Part shown: positions 27,673 to 39,166 of the stretch, one piece after another | Layout of the letters: every line of letters starts with the position of its first letter | Numbering within the stretch: position 1 is the first letter of the stretch | Position numbers and translations under genes: made by a program | DNA from: Piezodorus guildinii | Lineage: Eukaryota > Arthropoda > Insecta > Hemiptera > Pentatomidae | Reading direction: 5' to 3' | NCBI GenBank assembly: GCA_023052935.1 | Contig: CM041295.1 | Location: forward strand, 104,332,711 to 104,396,710 | Length of the DNA: 64,000 nt | Notes under the pieces: generated by a model | Database searches by the model: none | What the model was told of the DNA's origin: nothing | The model's input: only the letters and a program-made list of their open reading frames with translations

Positions 27673-28790
27673 CAGTCGTGGTCTTAGATATTGCATCAAT
27701 TATGCTTTATATAAGGGAACGAGGAAGTTGACAGAGAAGCAACAGAGGCACATTCGCTGGAAGAAATAACGCCCTCTTTTATTTCATCATCTGAGCTGTT
27801 TGAGCCAATAAACGCCAAGATCAAATGCGAATGGCAACGGTCTTGGACTGCACTGGAAAACAATAAATTGAAAAATGTCAAACCGATCATCAGCTGCTGG
27901 GTCTCATCATCAAGAAAGTGCAGGCGTGAGGAGGTAGTTAGTTATAAGCCTTAGGATAGGACACTGCCGTCTCACTTAGGGCTCGAAGGGATCCTGCTCG
28001 ATGTCAACTGTGTAATGTGACTCTCACAGTAATCCATATTTTCGATAAGTGCCCTCGTTACAGTAGGAAATTCGTAAAATGTAGCGTACCACGTAAAGTC
28101 TCAGAGGCATTAAGCGATAATGATCGGGTCGTCGATGGTCTCATTCAATTGGTTAAGAACATTCGTTTATATCAGCTCATTTAACACATTCAGGTTATTT
28201 TACGCACTTTTTTATATTACACCGTTTTTTTTTTCCTCTTCATAGGTAAGTTAATCGTCTTCTGAAAATGTTTTGGGCAATAGTAACCACTCGCAGTTTT
28301 TTGCTCCTAAAACCAAAACAACACTTATGCTTTAATGTTTTATGGTAATAAATTATGGTAATAACATATGGTAATAAATTAGATCTAGTTGGATAGTTTT
28401 GTTCTTATCTACTTATTTATACCATATGTTTAATAAAAAAAAGAAATTTAAAAAAATAACGTTTCTTAGTTGGTTAGTATTTTCAACTACAACCAAACTA
28501 AAATTTAAATTATATGGAATTTTAAGCATTTTCCTATTTAATTAACATTGTGAGATTACATCAAGTGGAGCAGTTCTTTATATCGTTTTGAAATTTGATA
28601 TAATTTATTTTACGAGAATACTTAATATTCTACTTTTTAATTGATTCTTATGTACTTTTTTTTTTTTTTTTAATTTTCAATGTATAATATAAGTTTTTGT
28701 GTAATCATCATTTTTTTAAAACATGCGGTTATGTTTAATTTTGGAAACATTTTTTTATTGGGTGAAGCAACATCTGTATGGTAGAGCGAG
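27673..28790. mobile_element. Tc1-type MITE split by an I-like insertion
   Basis: The left part, 27673-27709, begins CAGTCGTGGTCTTAGATATT after a TA. The right part starts at 28335 and matches the body of the intact MITE at 61590-61969: AACGTTTCTTAGTTGGTTAG, a TTTTCAACTACAACCA segment and GGTTATGTTTAATTTTGG. The far right TIR near 28765-28790 is decayed. The two parts were joined before the I-like insertion, as the TSD shows. Confidence 0.75.
27710..28324 (+). pseudogene. I-like LINE tail, decayed ORF2 C-terminus
   Basis: The 615-bp copy is bounded by TTATGCTTTA at 27700-27709 and 28325-28334 (10-bp TSD). Across shifting frames it encodes the C-terminal region after RNase H: ELFEPINAKIKCEWQRSW, then RREEVV, LRIGH-RLTHLG, the zinc site CQLCN...HIFDKCP. 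Each piece aligns to the copy at 11297-12190. Stops and frameshifts are frequent, so this is an older insertion than the one at 11293. The 3' end reads CCTAAAACCAAAACAACAC, related to the CAAC-rich end of the other copy. Confidence 0.82.
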
Positions 28791-28945
28791 GCTAGTTGAG
28801 CATAGGGGCAAGTTGGGGAATTAAAATATCCCGCGAACTATTCCTCGTACGCATAGGCATCTTATGGAGGAAAGAAAGAGTAGTGGGGGGGGGGATAATC
28901 ACCACGCGATCGGTAGGTGATCGTGGCGATTGTGACCAACAAGTT

Positions 28946-28947
<2 letters not shown>

Positions 28948-28976
<29 letters not shown>
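28948..28976. repeat. Poly(T) tract
   Basis: Run of ~29 T, the poly(A) tail of the minus-strand LINE fragment that follows. Confidence 0.9.
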
Positions 28977-28978
<2 letters not shown>

Positions 28979-29335
28979 TTATTGAGATATATTACAATTT
29001 GTTACAAAATGAACTATAGTAATAATGATTCATACAATATATACAGAAAATAATAATAATAGTCAAATTACATAAAATAGAAAATTAATAAATTCATATA
29101 TATACAATAAAATAATTATAATTAAAAAAACAAAACAAATCAAAACAACAACCTATAATTGAGATAAATAAAAAGTTGGCTAATAAATAAACATCATACA
29201 AACAATCATAACTATATGCAATATATAAAACTGCTAAAGGGACCCTAGACTGCGCTTTTCCCTCTGCTTGGGGAGGAAAAAGCGGAATCCAAGAGATCCC
29301 AGCGCCTCTAACTCATCCACATCACTGGTGTGTTA
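28950..29335 (-). mobile_element. LINE family C 3' fragment
   Basis: On the minus strand an open end of ORF2 reads SDVDELEALGSLGF, a stretch ending KQREKRSLGSL, and a stop near 29235. An AT-rich 3'UTR follows with TTGTATGAATCATTATTACT, AACAAATTGTAATATATCTC, AATAAATAA and the poly(A) tail. Related tails are at 36990-37425 (+), 59206-59470 (-), 2880-2990 (+) and 51600-51660 (+). The clade is not identified. It is 5'-truncated near 29335. Confidence 0.65.
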
Positions 29336-30189
29336 CCAAAAAGTAAAAACGTCGTTCATCACAAGTTTTCGTCTGTATTAGTCTTTGTTTATCTTTTTTT
29401 AATCAGGTAAGTGTTAATCTTTCAGTGAATTATTGTACTTTTGATATGTGGAGTTGTTCTGGGTATCATCCTTATGATTTTTTTATAACCTCACTTTGTT
29501 TTAAAATTCCGGGTTGGGGTTAGTTGAACTATAGCTGCTTGCAGTTTCTTAAGCAAAGCTCCTGCAACATTTAACAATCTGGAGGGATTAGTAGTAAAAA
29601 TTAATCTTCTCATTCGCTTCACCCAAAATATATTTCGTTCAAAACCGTCTTAATTAAACGTAAATTTATAAAGTACTTTCGTAAAATAAAAGCTCCTATA
29701 GGATGTGGCACGGCGTAGGATTGTCGGGCGAAGGGGGGATGAAGACAAAGAGAGGGGGTGGTTGAGGTAGGATGGCCGAAATAATGGTCCATGGCTCCAA
29801 GTAATAATCCCTTTCCCTCGTCGAATATTCAAGTGTTGCCCGATCAAAGGATTGCTATAAATATACAATGCAATTCTGGGTCGGGAAACCGAAAGGGGGA
29901 GGGATTTGATTACAGCCCCTAATCCCCCTCCGACAATGATTGATGAAATTTTTCGCCTTGTGACACTCGTGGAGTAGATGAAATTGTTATCAGTGACCGA
30001 TCAAGGTTTCCTTATTAACAGCTACAAGAGTATCACAAACCCATACAAATCACAAGCTTTCATAAAAATTCAGTGAATCTTAAAACATATTTTTTTTTTA
30101 ACATAACGCCATATGTTTCTGTACGTTTATTGTGCCAGTAGGGAATAATTGTACTTAAAATGTTGGAAAAATTAAAAGTGTTTTTATTC
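29336..30189. other. Unclassified stretch
   Basis: No gene is recognised. A GC-richer patch at 29690-29960 has G-runs, and its 72-codon minus-strand frame has no motif. Confidence 0.4.
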
Positions 30190-30466
30190 ATTTAACTCAC
30201 TTTATGCTGCTATGGCTAATCAGACGATGCTACAGTGGGAGTCCTAAATTTTTCTTATCCAGGTTTTATTAGGATAGGGATCTTTAACGAGTACTTGACA
30301 TCGCACAGGCTCGAGACCACCTTTTAACGTCCCCTCCGAAGGACGGCGTAACTAAGGATTTTTTACTCCTATTAAAAAATCCTAGGACCATCTGCGGGTT
30401 TAAACCCGTGACCTTTGGCATGGAAGGCTGTTACGCTAGCCACCCAGCTACAAGTGATCCCTTAAA
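30190..30466 (-). mobile_element. SINE1 copy, near full length
   Basis: The minus-strand copy runs from the tail (CACTTTATGCTGCTATGGCT) through the CCTTCGGAGGGGACG body to the tRNA-like head: GGTCACGGGTTTAAACCCGC (box B) and CTTGTAGCTGGGTGGCTAGC (box A). It closely matches 25629-25913. Confidence 0.85.
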
Positions 30467-30991
30467 AGGGTTTTAAAAATAAAAATAAATAAGTGCGTGC
30501 TGACTGCACCAATTACTGACACTTTAAGAATAAGTTTACGTTTTTTTTTTTTATTTTCTCCTGTATTTATTGTCTGATCCTTGCCATTCAATATATTTCT
30601 ATTAGGCCAAAATCTTTTCTCTCCTTTCTGCTCATTGAATTATATCAAACTTGATGAATTAATCCATTTTTTCTGCATAAAATTCGGATGCATGTATTTG
30701 CTCCTATTACTGACACGCACATACCAATTACTGACAGGGTCAGAAACTAATTCCTGAAGCCCTGTACCAGGATCAAAATAATTTTATTTCTAACTTTAAA
30801 ATAGAAAACTAAATATTTAAAAGTTAAAAAACGAATTGTAGAATTCAAAACTATTGTTTAAGTAACATCACACGTTAGGAACTCATTAATATTATCAATC
30901 ACAACACATCGAAGTGCAAGATGTGTCAATAATTGGGGTAGTGTCAGCAATTGGTGCGATAAGTGAAATAAATTAAAATTTTTTTTTTGAT
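30467..30991. other. Unclassified AT-rich stretch
   Basis: No gene or repeat is recognised. The stretch contains three copies of a short CCAATTACTGACA-like motif near 30509, 30724 and 30946 (the last as AATTGGGGTAGTGTCAG), possibly a decayed repeat. Confidence 0.35.
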
Positions 30992-31410
30992 CGACCTTCC
31001 ATATAACTACAAAAGACTCATTTATATGACCATCATAAGACCGATATGGACATGGAGAGTAGAGCTGTGGTGTTCTACTAAACCATCAAACTCTTCTCGT
31101 ATCCAATCCTTGCAATCCAAAATCCTTCGGAAAATCCTCAATGCTCATTACATTCTCACGAATAAACTCATCCATAAAGACCATAATATTCCATGTGTTG
31201 CTGACTTAGCCCGAACCAGGTACCATTCCTTCCATGACAAACTTCATTCCCACTCTAACCCTCTAGTTTCAATCCTGTCTTCCTTTTCGATTCCTGATAA
31301 TCCTCCCAGGCGTCTGAAAAGAAGATGGCCCTGAGATCTTTTAGTTTAGACTCTTAGAGTGCTGCCAGTGGGTAGTGTCTACATGTATTTCGTCATTTTC
31401 AATAAATATG
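30992..31410 (+). pseudogene. Jockey-like ORF2 C-terminus, 5'-truncated
   Basis: The plus-strand frame 30987-31334 aligns over its whole length with the last ~115 residues of the Jockey ORF2 at 53602-56298: YKRLIYMTIIRPIWT, SNSSRIQSLQSKILRKI, THKLIHKDHN-like and ADLARTRYHSF, NPLVSILSS, DNPPRRLKRRWP. The stop occurs two residues early. A 3'UTR with ACATGTATTTCGTC and a CAATAAATATG signal follows. The copy is moderately diverged and cannot be active. Confidence 0.85.
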
Positions 31411-31737
31411 TTAAATAAAATTTAAATAAAAATCATTAGATGGAAAAATTCAATTTTCTGTAATTAAGTCATTACAAAACTTTTTTCATCATTATGAGTA
31501 GCTAAACGTGTAATAGATCGTTGGAAAGCGCTGGATCAGAAAACTTCAATCTCCATTACCCTCCTCAACATTGTATGTTGGATAACTTCTTTCTCTCGGC
31601 CAAATAACTTCCTTGATCGGCCATTTAAACAGAAACAGTACGAATCCATATCTTTTTTAAAAATTACAACACCAATTGTAAATTTACTGAGGAACATCTT
31701 TTTATTACATGCACTTACATTATAACATCATATGTCA
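31411..31737. other. Unclassified stretch
   Basis: No gene is recognised. The segment AATAGATCGTTGGAAAGCGC at 31512 is related to a short motif of family A and of the 1300 region, but the rest does not match. Confidence 0.35.
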
Positions 31738-32010
31738 CCTCGGTGATAGATGCTAGCATAACAGCCTTCTCTGCCCAAAGTATCGTGTTCAAACCCGGCA
31801 GATGATCATAAGATATGTTAATGGGAGTAAAAATCCTTTTTTTTGGCGTCCTTCGGAAATGAAGTAAAATGGTGTTCCCAAGATGTCTGGTATCCGTTAC
31901 TAAATCCCTATACTAATTAAACCTGGGCTTCTAAATAGGACTCTGTGGACCACTATAGGATCGTCGAATTAACTAAAGAGGCATGTCTATATATGTTAAA
32001 TGGATAAAAA
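31738..32010 (+). mobile_element. SINE1 copy, diverged
   Basis: The tRNA-like head has ATGCTAGCATAACAGCCTTC and box B-like GTTCAAACCCGGCAG. The body shows GGAGTAAAAATCC, GGCGTCCTTCGGAAATG and CCTATACTAATTAAACCTGG. It is diverged with small deletions. Confidence 0.75.
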
Positions 32011-32840
32011 ACAAATTCATCATTTATTATCGTCATCCGTTATTACTTAAAATCTTTTAATCTTTACCTCGTCACTATTTCTTACAATTTTATCAAATAC
32101 TCATAAGTAATAACTCAAGTACTCTCAAGTAATGACTTTTGGCTATTTTTAACAATCGAATCAGTAAACATAACTTAGCTTCTTGGAATTTTCCTAACGG
32201 ACATTCTAGTTCTCATATTTTCCGTTCCACGCAATGAGCGTTTTTTAAACTGAGAAACATCACTTCGTAGGCAACGCTTGCACGTCATGTATGTATATTT
32301 TTTTTCTTATTTATAAGGGTCTTTTTTCATCGCCCATTTCTTTCTCCCCCTTTCCATACTCATATATTTCTCCATTACATATCCTGACATATAATTATTA
32401 GTTTAATATTACATTATTTTAAAATTTAAATTATTATTTTTTATTCATACTGTTTCTCTTTTGTAATGACTATATTTTTTTATATATTACCTATACTCTT
32501 AACTATGTTTTTAATATATTACCGTCATATATCAACTCATAATTGTTAATATTTAAAATTTTAATTGTTCACATATTTTTCCTTTATCATTTTTCTTCAT
32601 TTACTGAGTCTCTATTTATATATTCTCATTACAATATTATCATCTCAATTATGTCTACTTCCATACTTTATAACTATCATCTTAATTTTGTTTATTTCCA
32701 TACTTTATAACTGTCACCTTATTTCCATACTTTATAATTGTCATCTTATTATCATTTTACATTTAATATTATTTATGTTCCCATAATTTATTACTGTCAT
32801 ATTATTATTATATACCTAACGCATTATTAAGTCTAATTAC
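32011..32840. other. AT-rich stretch
   Basis: Nothing coding is recognised. The 73-codon plus-strand frame at 32565-32786 is low-complexity and hydrophobic because of T-rich sequence. Confidence 0.4.
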
Positions 32841-32859
32841 ATTGGTTGTTATCTTGTTT

Positions 32860-32985
32860 CTTTTAGCCCTGATGAAGGCCCACATTGTAGGCCGAAACGT
32901 CGGCACATAATAAAAATAACTCTTATTTTTAATTGTGTGGTTTTAATTTATGACCGCACCCCCAACCATCTTCCTCATCTAACTT
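32860..32985 (+). mobile_element. Penelope-like terminal fragment with hammerhead-like core
   Basis: CCCTGATGAAGGCCCACATT leads into GTAGGCCGAAACGTCGGCAC, then a TTAATTGTGTGG segment and GACCGCACCCCCAACCATCT. The order and sequence match one arm of the palindrome at 26691-27000. A trace of the downstream part also occurs at 35300-35350 (GATGACCGCACCCTAACCAT). Confidence 0.6.
32866..32906 (+). ncRNA. Hammerhead ribozyme-like motif, canonical CTGATGA
   Basis: CTGATGA at 32869-32875, stem II GGCC/GGCC at 32877-32880 and 32890-32893, GAAAC at 32894-32898 followed by GTC. Stem I would be GCC with GGC (3 bp). Stem III is absent in a monomer, but ACGT is self-complementary, so a dimer is conceivable as proposed for minimal Penelope hammerheads. 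One unpaired A lies before stem II. Confidence 0.5.
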
Positions 32986-33402
32986 CTCTACGGTCAACAA
33001 AACATCATGATAATCATGATAAAAAACAAACATTGTAAGATTGTCAAATAAGGTGATATTTCTTGCAATAATAATATACTCGTATAAACAATAAGAAATA
33101 ATATTTTTTAAAGTGGAGTCATAACGTTATTAAAGTGCCTAAATAACGTTTTGTGGAGACGAAATATTCTATTGACTAAGTTTATAAAGAAAAATAGAAT
33201 ATAACCATTATGATTTAGCATTTAAGTTGTAAATTACAATTTGAGAAATATAGGGAGGGTGGTTCAATATAGGCTAGAGTGAAGGGCTTTGTGGACTGGG
33301 TATTATTACTGCTGCAGTTGGTTTCCACCCGATTAGTCCACTGCATCCTAGCTTACCTTCATATCCAACCTATCTTTACTGATGAATATTTTCATTGCTA
33401 AT

Positions 33403-33407
<5 letters not shown>

Positions 33408-33476
<69 letters not shown>
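33408..33476. repeat. (TA)n microsatellite
   Basis: TA tract with one AA interruption near 33441. Confidence 0.95.
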
Positions 33477-33479
<3 letters not shown>

Positions 33480-33613
33480 ATGCATACATACATTTCATTT
33501 ATTTATTTGTTTTCATATGTCAAATCATGCAGACGACACGCTTTGCTAAGTCAGATTACTCATAAAGTGTTTTCAGTTTAATAAACATAGGGATTTGTAC
33601 TGTTTCTACGTCT

Positions 33614-34450
33614 CACACTGGGAAAAATCACCAATTTAGGTAGACAAAAGTCAAGTCAAAAGTTTGGAATTTTCTAGTGCTATACCCTTTTATCATTAGT
33701 TGGCAAGACCCTTAATGCTAATATTTCACGCCATAACGAGTTTACAAATAAATAGTAAATAAGTAAATCATTCCTGTTCGCACTATTGCCTAATATCCGT
33801 TAGTGGGACTATCTTTATTCGATGGTCATTTATTGTGTTCAAGGTGTGTTTAGCTCAAAGTCTTTTTGCTTTTATTTAACAATGGACATTGCTGAGACAG
33901 GTAATACATTATATTTCCAAACTCGTTATTGAATATACATTGCAATCTACCTGTAGAGTTAATATAGCAATTTGTAAATGTAAGCCCCTATTCAATAACG
34001 AAAAACTATATAACCCCCAAGTTACCCCAAGGATTCGTTTCATAAATCCTTCTAGTCTTTAAATATTACAAAGAATTTTTGCGATTTTTTGCGTTTTGGG
34101 TGATACATAATTTTTTTCAGACACATCACTCCGAATCAAAATTTTTATAATCTATAATTTAAAGAGTTTCCTAAATTATATAAAATACATCTATTAGCAG
34201 GTTTCAGCTACTCCAAGCCATAATTAGATTTTTTGTATTATTTTTCCCGTATTCTGGGACTTCAAACGTAAAATGTAGGGATGTATTACATTTTAGCAAA
34301 TAAATTTGATGTTTAACCACTGTGCACTCGCCAATCGTGTCTAGAAATTATTTAGTTTATATAATTTTTTCTTATAATTTTTTTCCGTAATCTGGGACCC
34401 CAAAGGTTTAAAAATTTCGTCCACCTAAATCGGTCATATTTTCCACTGTG
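33614..34450. mobile_element. Non-autonomous TIR element
   Basis: The left end CACACTGGGAAAAATCACCA, ATTTAGGTAGACAAAA and the right end read inverse CACAGTGGAAAATATGACCG, ATTTAGGTGGACGAAA form imperfect ~37-bp terminal inverted repeats (about 28 of 37 positions agree). The 837-bp interior has no open frame. The superfamily is not determined, as a TSD was not clear. One isolated end with the same motif is at 62722-62752. Confidence 0.65.
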
Positions 34451-34829
34451 CGGCTGTGTGTGCTCATTGATTAGGCCAAGATCAAGCTCAACCGCTATGT
34501 TTTTCCTCCAATTTTTCGGTATCCACTTTAAAAGCTGAACACTAACACTTCAACGGTGAGCACCAGAGTACTTTCAACGATGGTCCCTACATTTCTGGTT
34601 TTAATTTACTTCTTAAATGGTAAATTATAGAGGCAATATTCTGCAGTTTATCTCAAATTTTAAATCATACTGAAACTACAAAAAATATTTTATCTTTACA
34701 AATCGGTTCTCAGAAACAATCTTTGATGCTTTGTGTCATGATTTCCACAATAAACGACTTTAACGACTATGTTTAAATTCGCACTATCGATGTAAACTTT
34801 AATGGGCTTTAATTATTTTATAACTGTAT

Positions 34830-34965
34830 ATTTTATTGTAATTTTATTAATGTGTGAATATTGTATGAATGTAGTATGTTATCTTTCACCACTATTATTG
34901 ATGTCCAAATTGTGACAGATGAGCTGAATAAAACTCAATACAAAATTGTTGTTGAAAAAAAAAAA
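34830..34965 (+). mobile_element. LINE 3' tail fragment (family C type)
   Basis: GAATATTGTATGAATGTAGT, a CACTATTATTGATG segment, GAATAAAACTCAA and an A-rich end resemble the family C tail. It is inserted within a family A fragment. Confidence 0.4.
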
Positions 34966-34969
34966 TATA

Positions 34970-35270
34970 TATTTAATGATCTGGGGATTTCATTCTGATT
35001 GAAATGGTTTAGCATGGCTTTAATGCCGATATTTTTAGTTCTTTTGCTCTAATGTTACTTTTAGTTTGGTAGATTTGAAAAAATAACGTTTCATGTTGTT
35101 AAAATTAAAAACTGATGAATTTTCATGATATACAAATAAGCTAAAAATATGCCAATCACACCATTTAAAGTGAATTTACTTAGAAACAAAATGACGTTAA
35201 AATGAGTGATATATCTTTATTAGAACGAGAATTGTAGGCTTTTATCCCGAAAAAGTGCGTTTGGAACCAC
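34970..35270 (+). repeat. Family A repeat, partial copy
   Basis: The stretch has TTTCATTCTGATTGAAATGG, GGCTTTAATGCCGATATTTT, AAATAACGTTTCATGTTGTT and ATATATCTTTATTAGAACGA in family A order. An upstream piece near 34740-34800 may belong to the same copy. Confidence 0.6.
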
Positions 35271-35765
35271 TGTGCGTCGGCACACAAATATGATTAGGGT
35301 TCCTTATTCGTGTGTTGTATTTCTGATGACCGCACCCTAACCATCTTCATCAGTATTCTCAACAGTCAACTGAACTCCATCATAATAAAGATTAAGAATT
35401 AAATGATCGGAAATTTCATTTGTTGCAACCAAATAATAAGTAAATGGAGTGGGGACGTAGGACAGTTTGTTATCGATGATAACTGGAAAATATATTAAGT
35501 ACAAAGTACTCCGTTCCCTGAGAAGCCGCTTAATACAATATAGGTCCACCCTAGGTAAGTGGCGGGATATAGCCGGCCCTGAGTGAACAACCGAGAAAGA
35601 ATGCCCTTCTTTGATCTGCCACTCTCTTAGTTGTCGTCAAATCAACCGTCCTCTCATTCACTTCTCTGTATCTCCTCTTGTCTGGCTCTGCGGCTCTATT
35701 CAACTCTAACTCCAAAAGAAATAGTATATCTACGAAATCGAAATATGTCGATCGTATGGCTAATC

Positions 35766-35771
<6 letters not shown>
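35271..35771. other. Unclassified stretch
   Basis: Near 35300-35350 there is a trace of the Penelope-like terminal segment (GACCGCACCCTAACCATCTT). No gene is recognised in the rest; the 70-codon frame at 35337-35549 has no motif. Confidence 0.4.

Positions 35772-35820
<49 letters not shown>
35772..35820. repeat. (TA)n microsatellite
   Basis: TA tract of ~49 bp. It encodes the IY-repeat part of a spurious frame. Confidence 0.95.
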
Positions 35821-35823
<3 letters not shown>

Positions 35824-36022
35824 AGTTTTGGACTCTTTAGGTAACATAACTTGAGCTTGATTTTAGTTTTTCATCATATAGTACAAATCGTAAGCAACCA
35901 TTTTTCAGTCATTTAATAATTACATGTTTTAAATAGTTACGAAATTCTTTGATAACGTTAATTTAATAAAATAAAATAATCTTATACTGATTTTTTTTTT
36001 ATCTACTGTGAGGACATCTAAG

Positions 36023-36088
<66 letters not shown>

Positions 36089-36319
36089 TTATTGCAAAAT
36101 TGTGTTCATTTTTTTAAGTGTTCTTTTGCTCTTGTCTTTAAATTTAAATGACTTATGGCTGGGGCTGATTTTTATTTATTTTATTTTTCTCTTTTTTTAG
36201 TTCCTTTTCTATTTTTTTTTTCTTTTGTTTTTATCTTTTATTGTGTTTTTTTTTACATAATATAATTTATGGGTGTATTCATGAATGTTTATTATAAATT
36301 GTTTAACGTTTTATTTCTT

Positions 36320-36372
<53 letters not shown>

Positions 36373-36990
36373 TTTTTTTGTGTGTGTGTTTCATTTTATA
36401 AATTAAGCTGGTATCTAGTACATAACCAATTAGTTTGAATTTCAATTATTATAGTGTAATGTGATTTTTTTTTACAATTTACTGCCTGTCATTGGGCCTT
36501 GGCCTGTTGGTGGATGATATAGAAAAAAAATAATATATATATATTACGATTTTGATAATAATCTAGGCGCAGCGAACCCGGTTCTATGCCGATACCAGGA
36601 AACATTCATTGCCCTCAAAGATTCCTCCAATAACCGCCATCCTTCCTAACTCGTGGGGGTCAGGGTAAAAACTCCGTGATTCAGCAAATGTAACATTAAA
36701 AATTCCCCAGTAGCTTCAACTCTCTTTGGACCAAATATTTTACGTATTCTCGAAAACCTTAAGGCATTTTAATCGTCATAATTGCGTAATCGGCTACTTG
36801 TGGAACATTAATGTGTATATAAATAACTTTATGTAAAGGTAATTTGGTGGAATTTGTTAGGATTTATTTTAACCTTCTAGTTGTGACACAATTTAAAAGA
36901 AAGCTAAAGACTGAAATTTCGCAATACAACTTCTCGATAAAATATCAATGAAATTCTGGTAATTATTAGCTGTACTTCACAAAGTGAGAA
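35821..36990. other. AT-rich stretch with two TA tracts
   Basis: (TA)n tracts lie at about 36025-36083 and 36325-36371. A hAT-end-like segment, GTGGGGGTCAGGGTAAAAACTC, is near 36651. No gene is recognised. Confidence 0.5.
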
Positions 36991-37425
36991 AGTAGTGTTT
37001 CTAACTCATAAAATTCCGCCCTAGCTCGGCCTCCACTGGCTTACACCAGTGAAGCGCTGAGTGAGAGGCACTGAGATCTCTTGGATTCGGCTTCTCCTCC
37101 CACTTGTGGGGGGAGCAGCCGAGTCTAGGGTCCCTTGAGCAGATTGTATATATTGTATATAGTTAAGTCTGCTTGTATGATTTTATTTATTTCCCAATTT
37201 GTATTTATCTCTACTACAGATTGTTGTTTTCATTTGTTTGTTGTTGTTTTTATTAATTGTTATTTTCTTGTATATATTTGAATTTTTTTCATTTCCGATT
37301 TTTAGTAATTTGACTTTATCATTATTTTCTGTACATATTGTATGAATGTTTACTACATCACTATTACTACTGTTCATTATGTAACAAATTGTAATATTTC
37401 TCAATAAAAAAAATATCACTGAACT
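36991..37425 (+). mobile_element. LINE family C 3' fragment
   Basis: The plus strand begins near GCTCGGCCTCCACTGG and shows, across frames, the same ORF2 end as at 28950-29335: GAGATCTCTTGGATTCGGCT ... GTCTAGGGTCCCTTGAG. The 3'UTR has TTGTATGAATGTTTACTACA, AACAAATTGTAATATTTCTC and AATAAAAAAA. It is 5'-truncated. Confidence 0.65.
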
Positions 37426-37589
37426 CATAAAAAGTGTGAATAAAAATATTGTTGACAATCTACCCCTATTTTAATCAAATCCCACTCTACATAAATATCC
37501 GTAAATTGATTTAAAAATTTAAATTATTTTTAAAATAAGTATAAAATATGTAATAATAACACGTCGCTAATATATCTCAAAATAGAGGC

Positions 37590-37790
37590 CCATCCTTTAA
37601 TTACAATCTACCAACTCATTCACTGAAGAACTAACTCAACCCTCACTTCCACATGGATTCCCAGAAATCCTGTGTGGAGTCTGAAAAGGCATTGGCCTCG
37701 AGACCTTTTGACTAGGAACGTGTACAGGTGTATGCCCTACAGTAGTTCATTTACGAATCACTTTCAAGCAATTTCATTAATAAAGCAAAT
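37590..37790 (+). pseudogene. Jockey-like relic, strongly decayed
   Basis: GATTCCCAGAAATCC, GTCTGAAAAGGCATTGGCC and CTCGAGACCTTTTGACTAGG follow the order of the Jockey ORF2 end and 3'UTR (DNPPRRLKRRWPRDL region). No frame is preserved. Confidence 0.5.
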
Positions 37791-38057
37791 TTATTCTGTA
37801 ACAAATTAAATTAATTTTGAAAGTATCAAATAAAATTAATGATAAACAAAAAAAAAATAACTTACCTATTGATTTCCGGAATAAATAATTATTTTAATTT
37901 AATTAAAGGAAAGGAAAATTAAATTTATTTTAATTTAATTAAAAGAAATTTAAGGAAATGGTATTTTGGTCAGTTCCTATTATCTTCTACAACGTTTTAT
38001 GTTAGATACCTTTATATTATATATATTTGCGTAAAAATAAAGAAATAAAAATGTACT

Positions 38058-38058
<1 letters not shown>

Positions 38059-38139
<81 letters not shown>
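38059..38139. repeat. (TA)n microsatellite
   Basis: TA tract of ~81 bp. Confidence 0.97.
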
Positions 38140-38144
<5 letters not shown>

Positions 38145-38468
38145 TTTGTTTTTTCTTCATTCATTTTTCAAATTCATTCATGGTCCAAATTTAAACAAGT
38201 TTTATTACCGATCACAACATGGAACGGTATGAAGTATGTTGTGATTTTGTGAAAATACCACTGTGAAATCTCAGGCTTATATATTTCTTTAATATGACCT
38301 AGACCCATACATACATAGATCGTTGTTTGTTAGACTCGATTATATAGATTCTCGGAATCATAAAACTAGGACTTGAAAACGTTTAACTCTTACCACTTCA
38401 ACGCTTTTTGCATTTGAAATTTAGAATACTCCGTGGATTATAATCCAAAAAATAATGCGTAGTTAATA
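38140..38468. other. Unclassified stretch
   Basis: Nothing recognisable is seen. Confidence 0.4.
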
Positions 38469-39166
38469 TATTTTTTTTTATTTTTTATTTATAGTAATTT
38501 ACAACTGTACTAAAGAATACAATAATTAAATATGTAGAATGAATATAAACAGTCATGAAAATGTCTTGAGAAAGAACCACCCAGTGGTAGCACTTCACTA
38601 ACTATTTTAATACAGTAGGTCCCGAGGCCACCTTCTTTTCAGTCGCCTTGGAGGGTTATCAGGGATATCTGAGGAAGATAAATTACGGACAAGTGGGTTT
38701 TTATGGGCAGGGAGTTCAGAATGGAAAGAGGAGTATCTATCACGGGCTATGTCTGCAACAAATGGGATGTTTAGGTCATTATGGAGGAGTTCATTTGTGA
38801 CAAAATAAGGAGCATTCAGGATTTTGCGAAGGATTTTGGATTGTAAGGACTGGATGCGGGAGGAATTAGATGGTTTCGTAGAGCCCCAAAGCTCGATTCC
38901 ATATGTCCAAATAGGTCTGATAATTGTGATGTAGATGAGTCTTTTCTAATGTACTGGAAGTTTTGAACGTTTGTCTAGTAAGTGTTGTAGTAATCGATAT
39001 CTTCGAGCAGTTTTTTGTCGTTTCAGTCTTGTGTGAGGATTCCAAGTAAGGCGCTTGTCAAGATGGAGACCTAGGTATCGGATTTGTTCTACAGAAGTAA
39101 GGGTAATGTTATTAAAGGATACTGGGGGGCAGGAAGTCATCGGTTTGCGACGAAGGGTAAAGGTGA
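38469..39166 (-). pseudogene. Jockey-like LINE, 5'-truncated ORF2 end
   Basis: The ~700-bp minus-strand copy covers the last ~190 codons of ORF2, the 3'UTR and the T-rich tail. It begins within the RT thumb region (RRKPMTSCPPVSF, then RYLGLHLDKRLTWNPHTRLKRQ and RLLQHLLDKRSKLP). A stop near 38946 interrupts the frame; homology continues through PIWTYGIEL, SNSSRIQSL and KILNAPYFVTN to the C-terminus. A possible duplication, AGTTAAT/CATTTT, is at 38461 and 39165. The sequence is clearly the same family as 53466-56999. Confidence 0.85.

Noticed and set aside
35631..35840. 69-codon plus-strand frame
   Set aside because: It is half (TA)n translation. The first half has no recognised motif.
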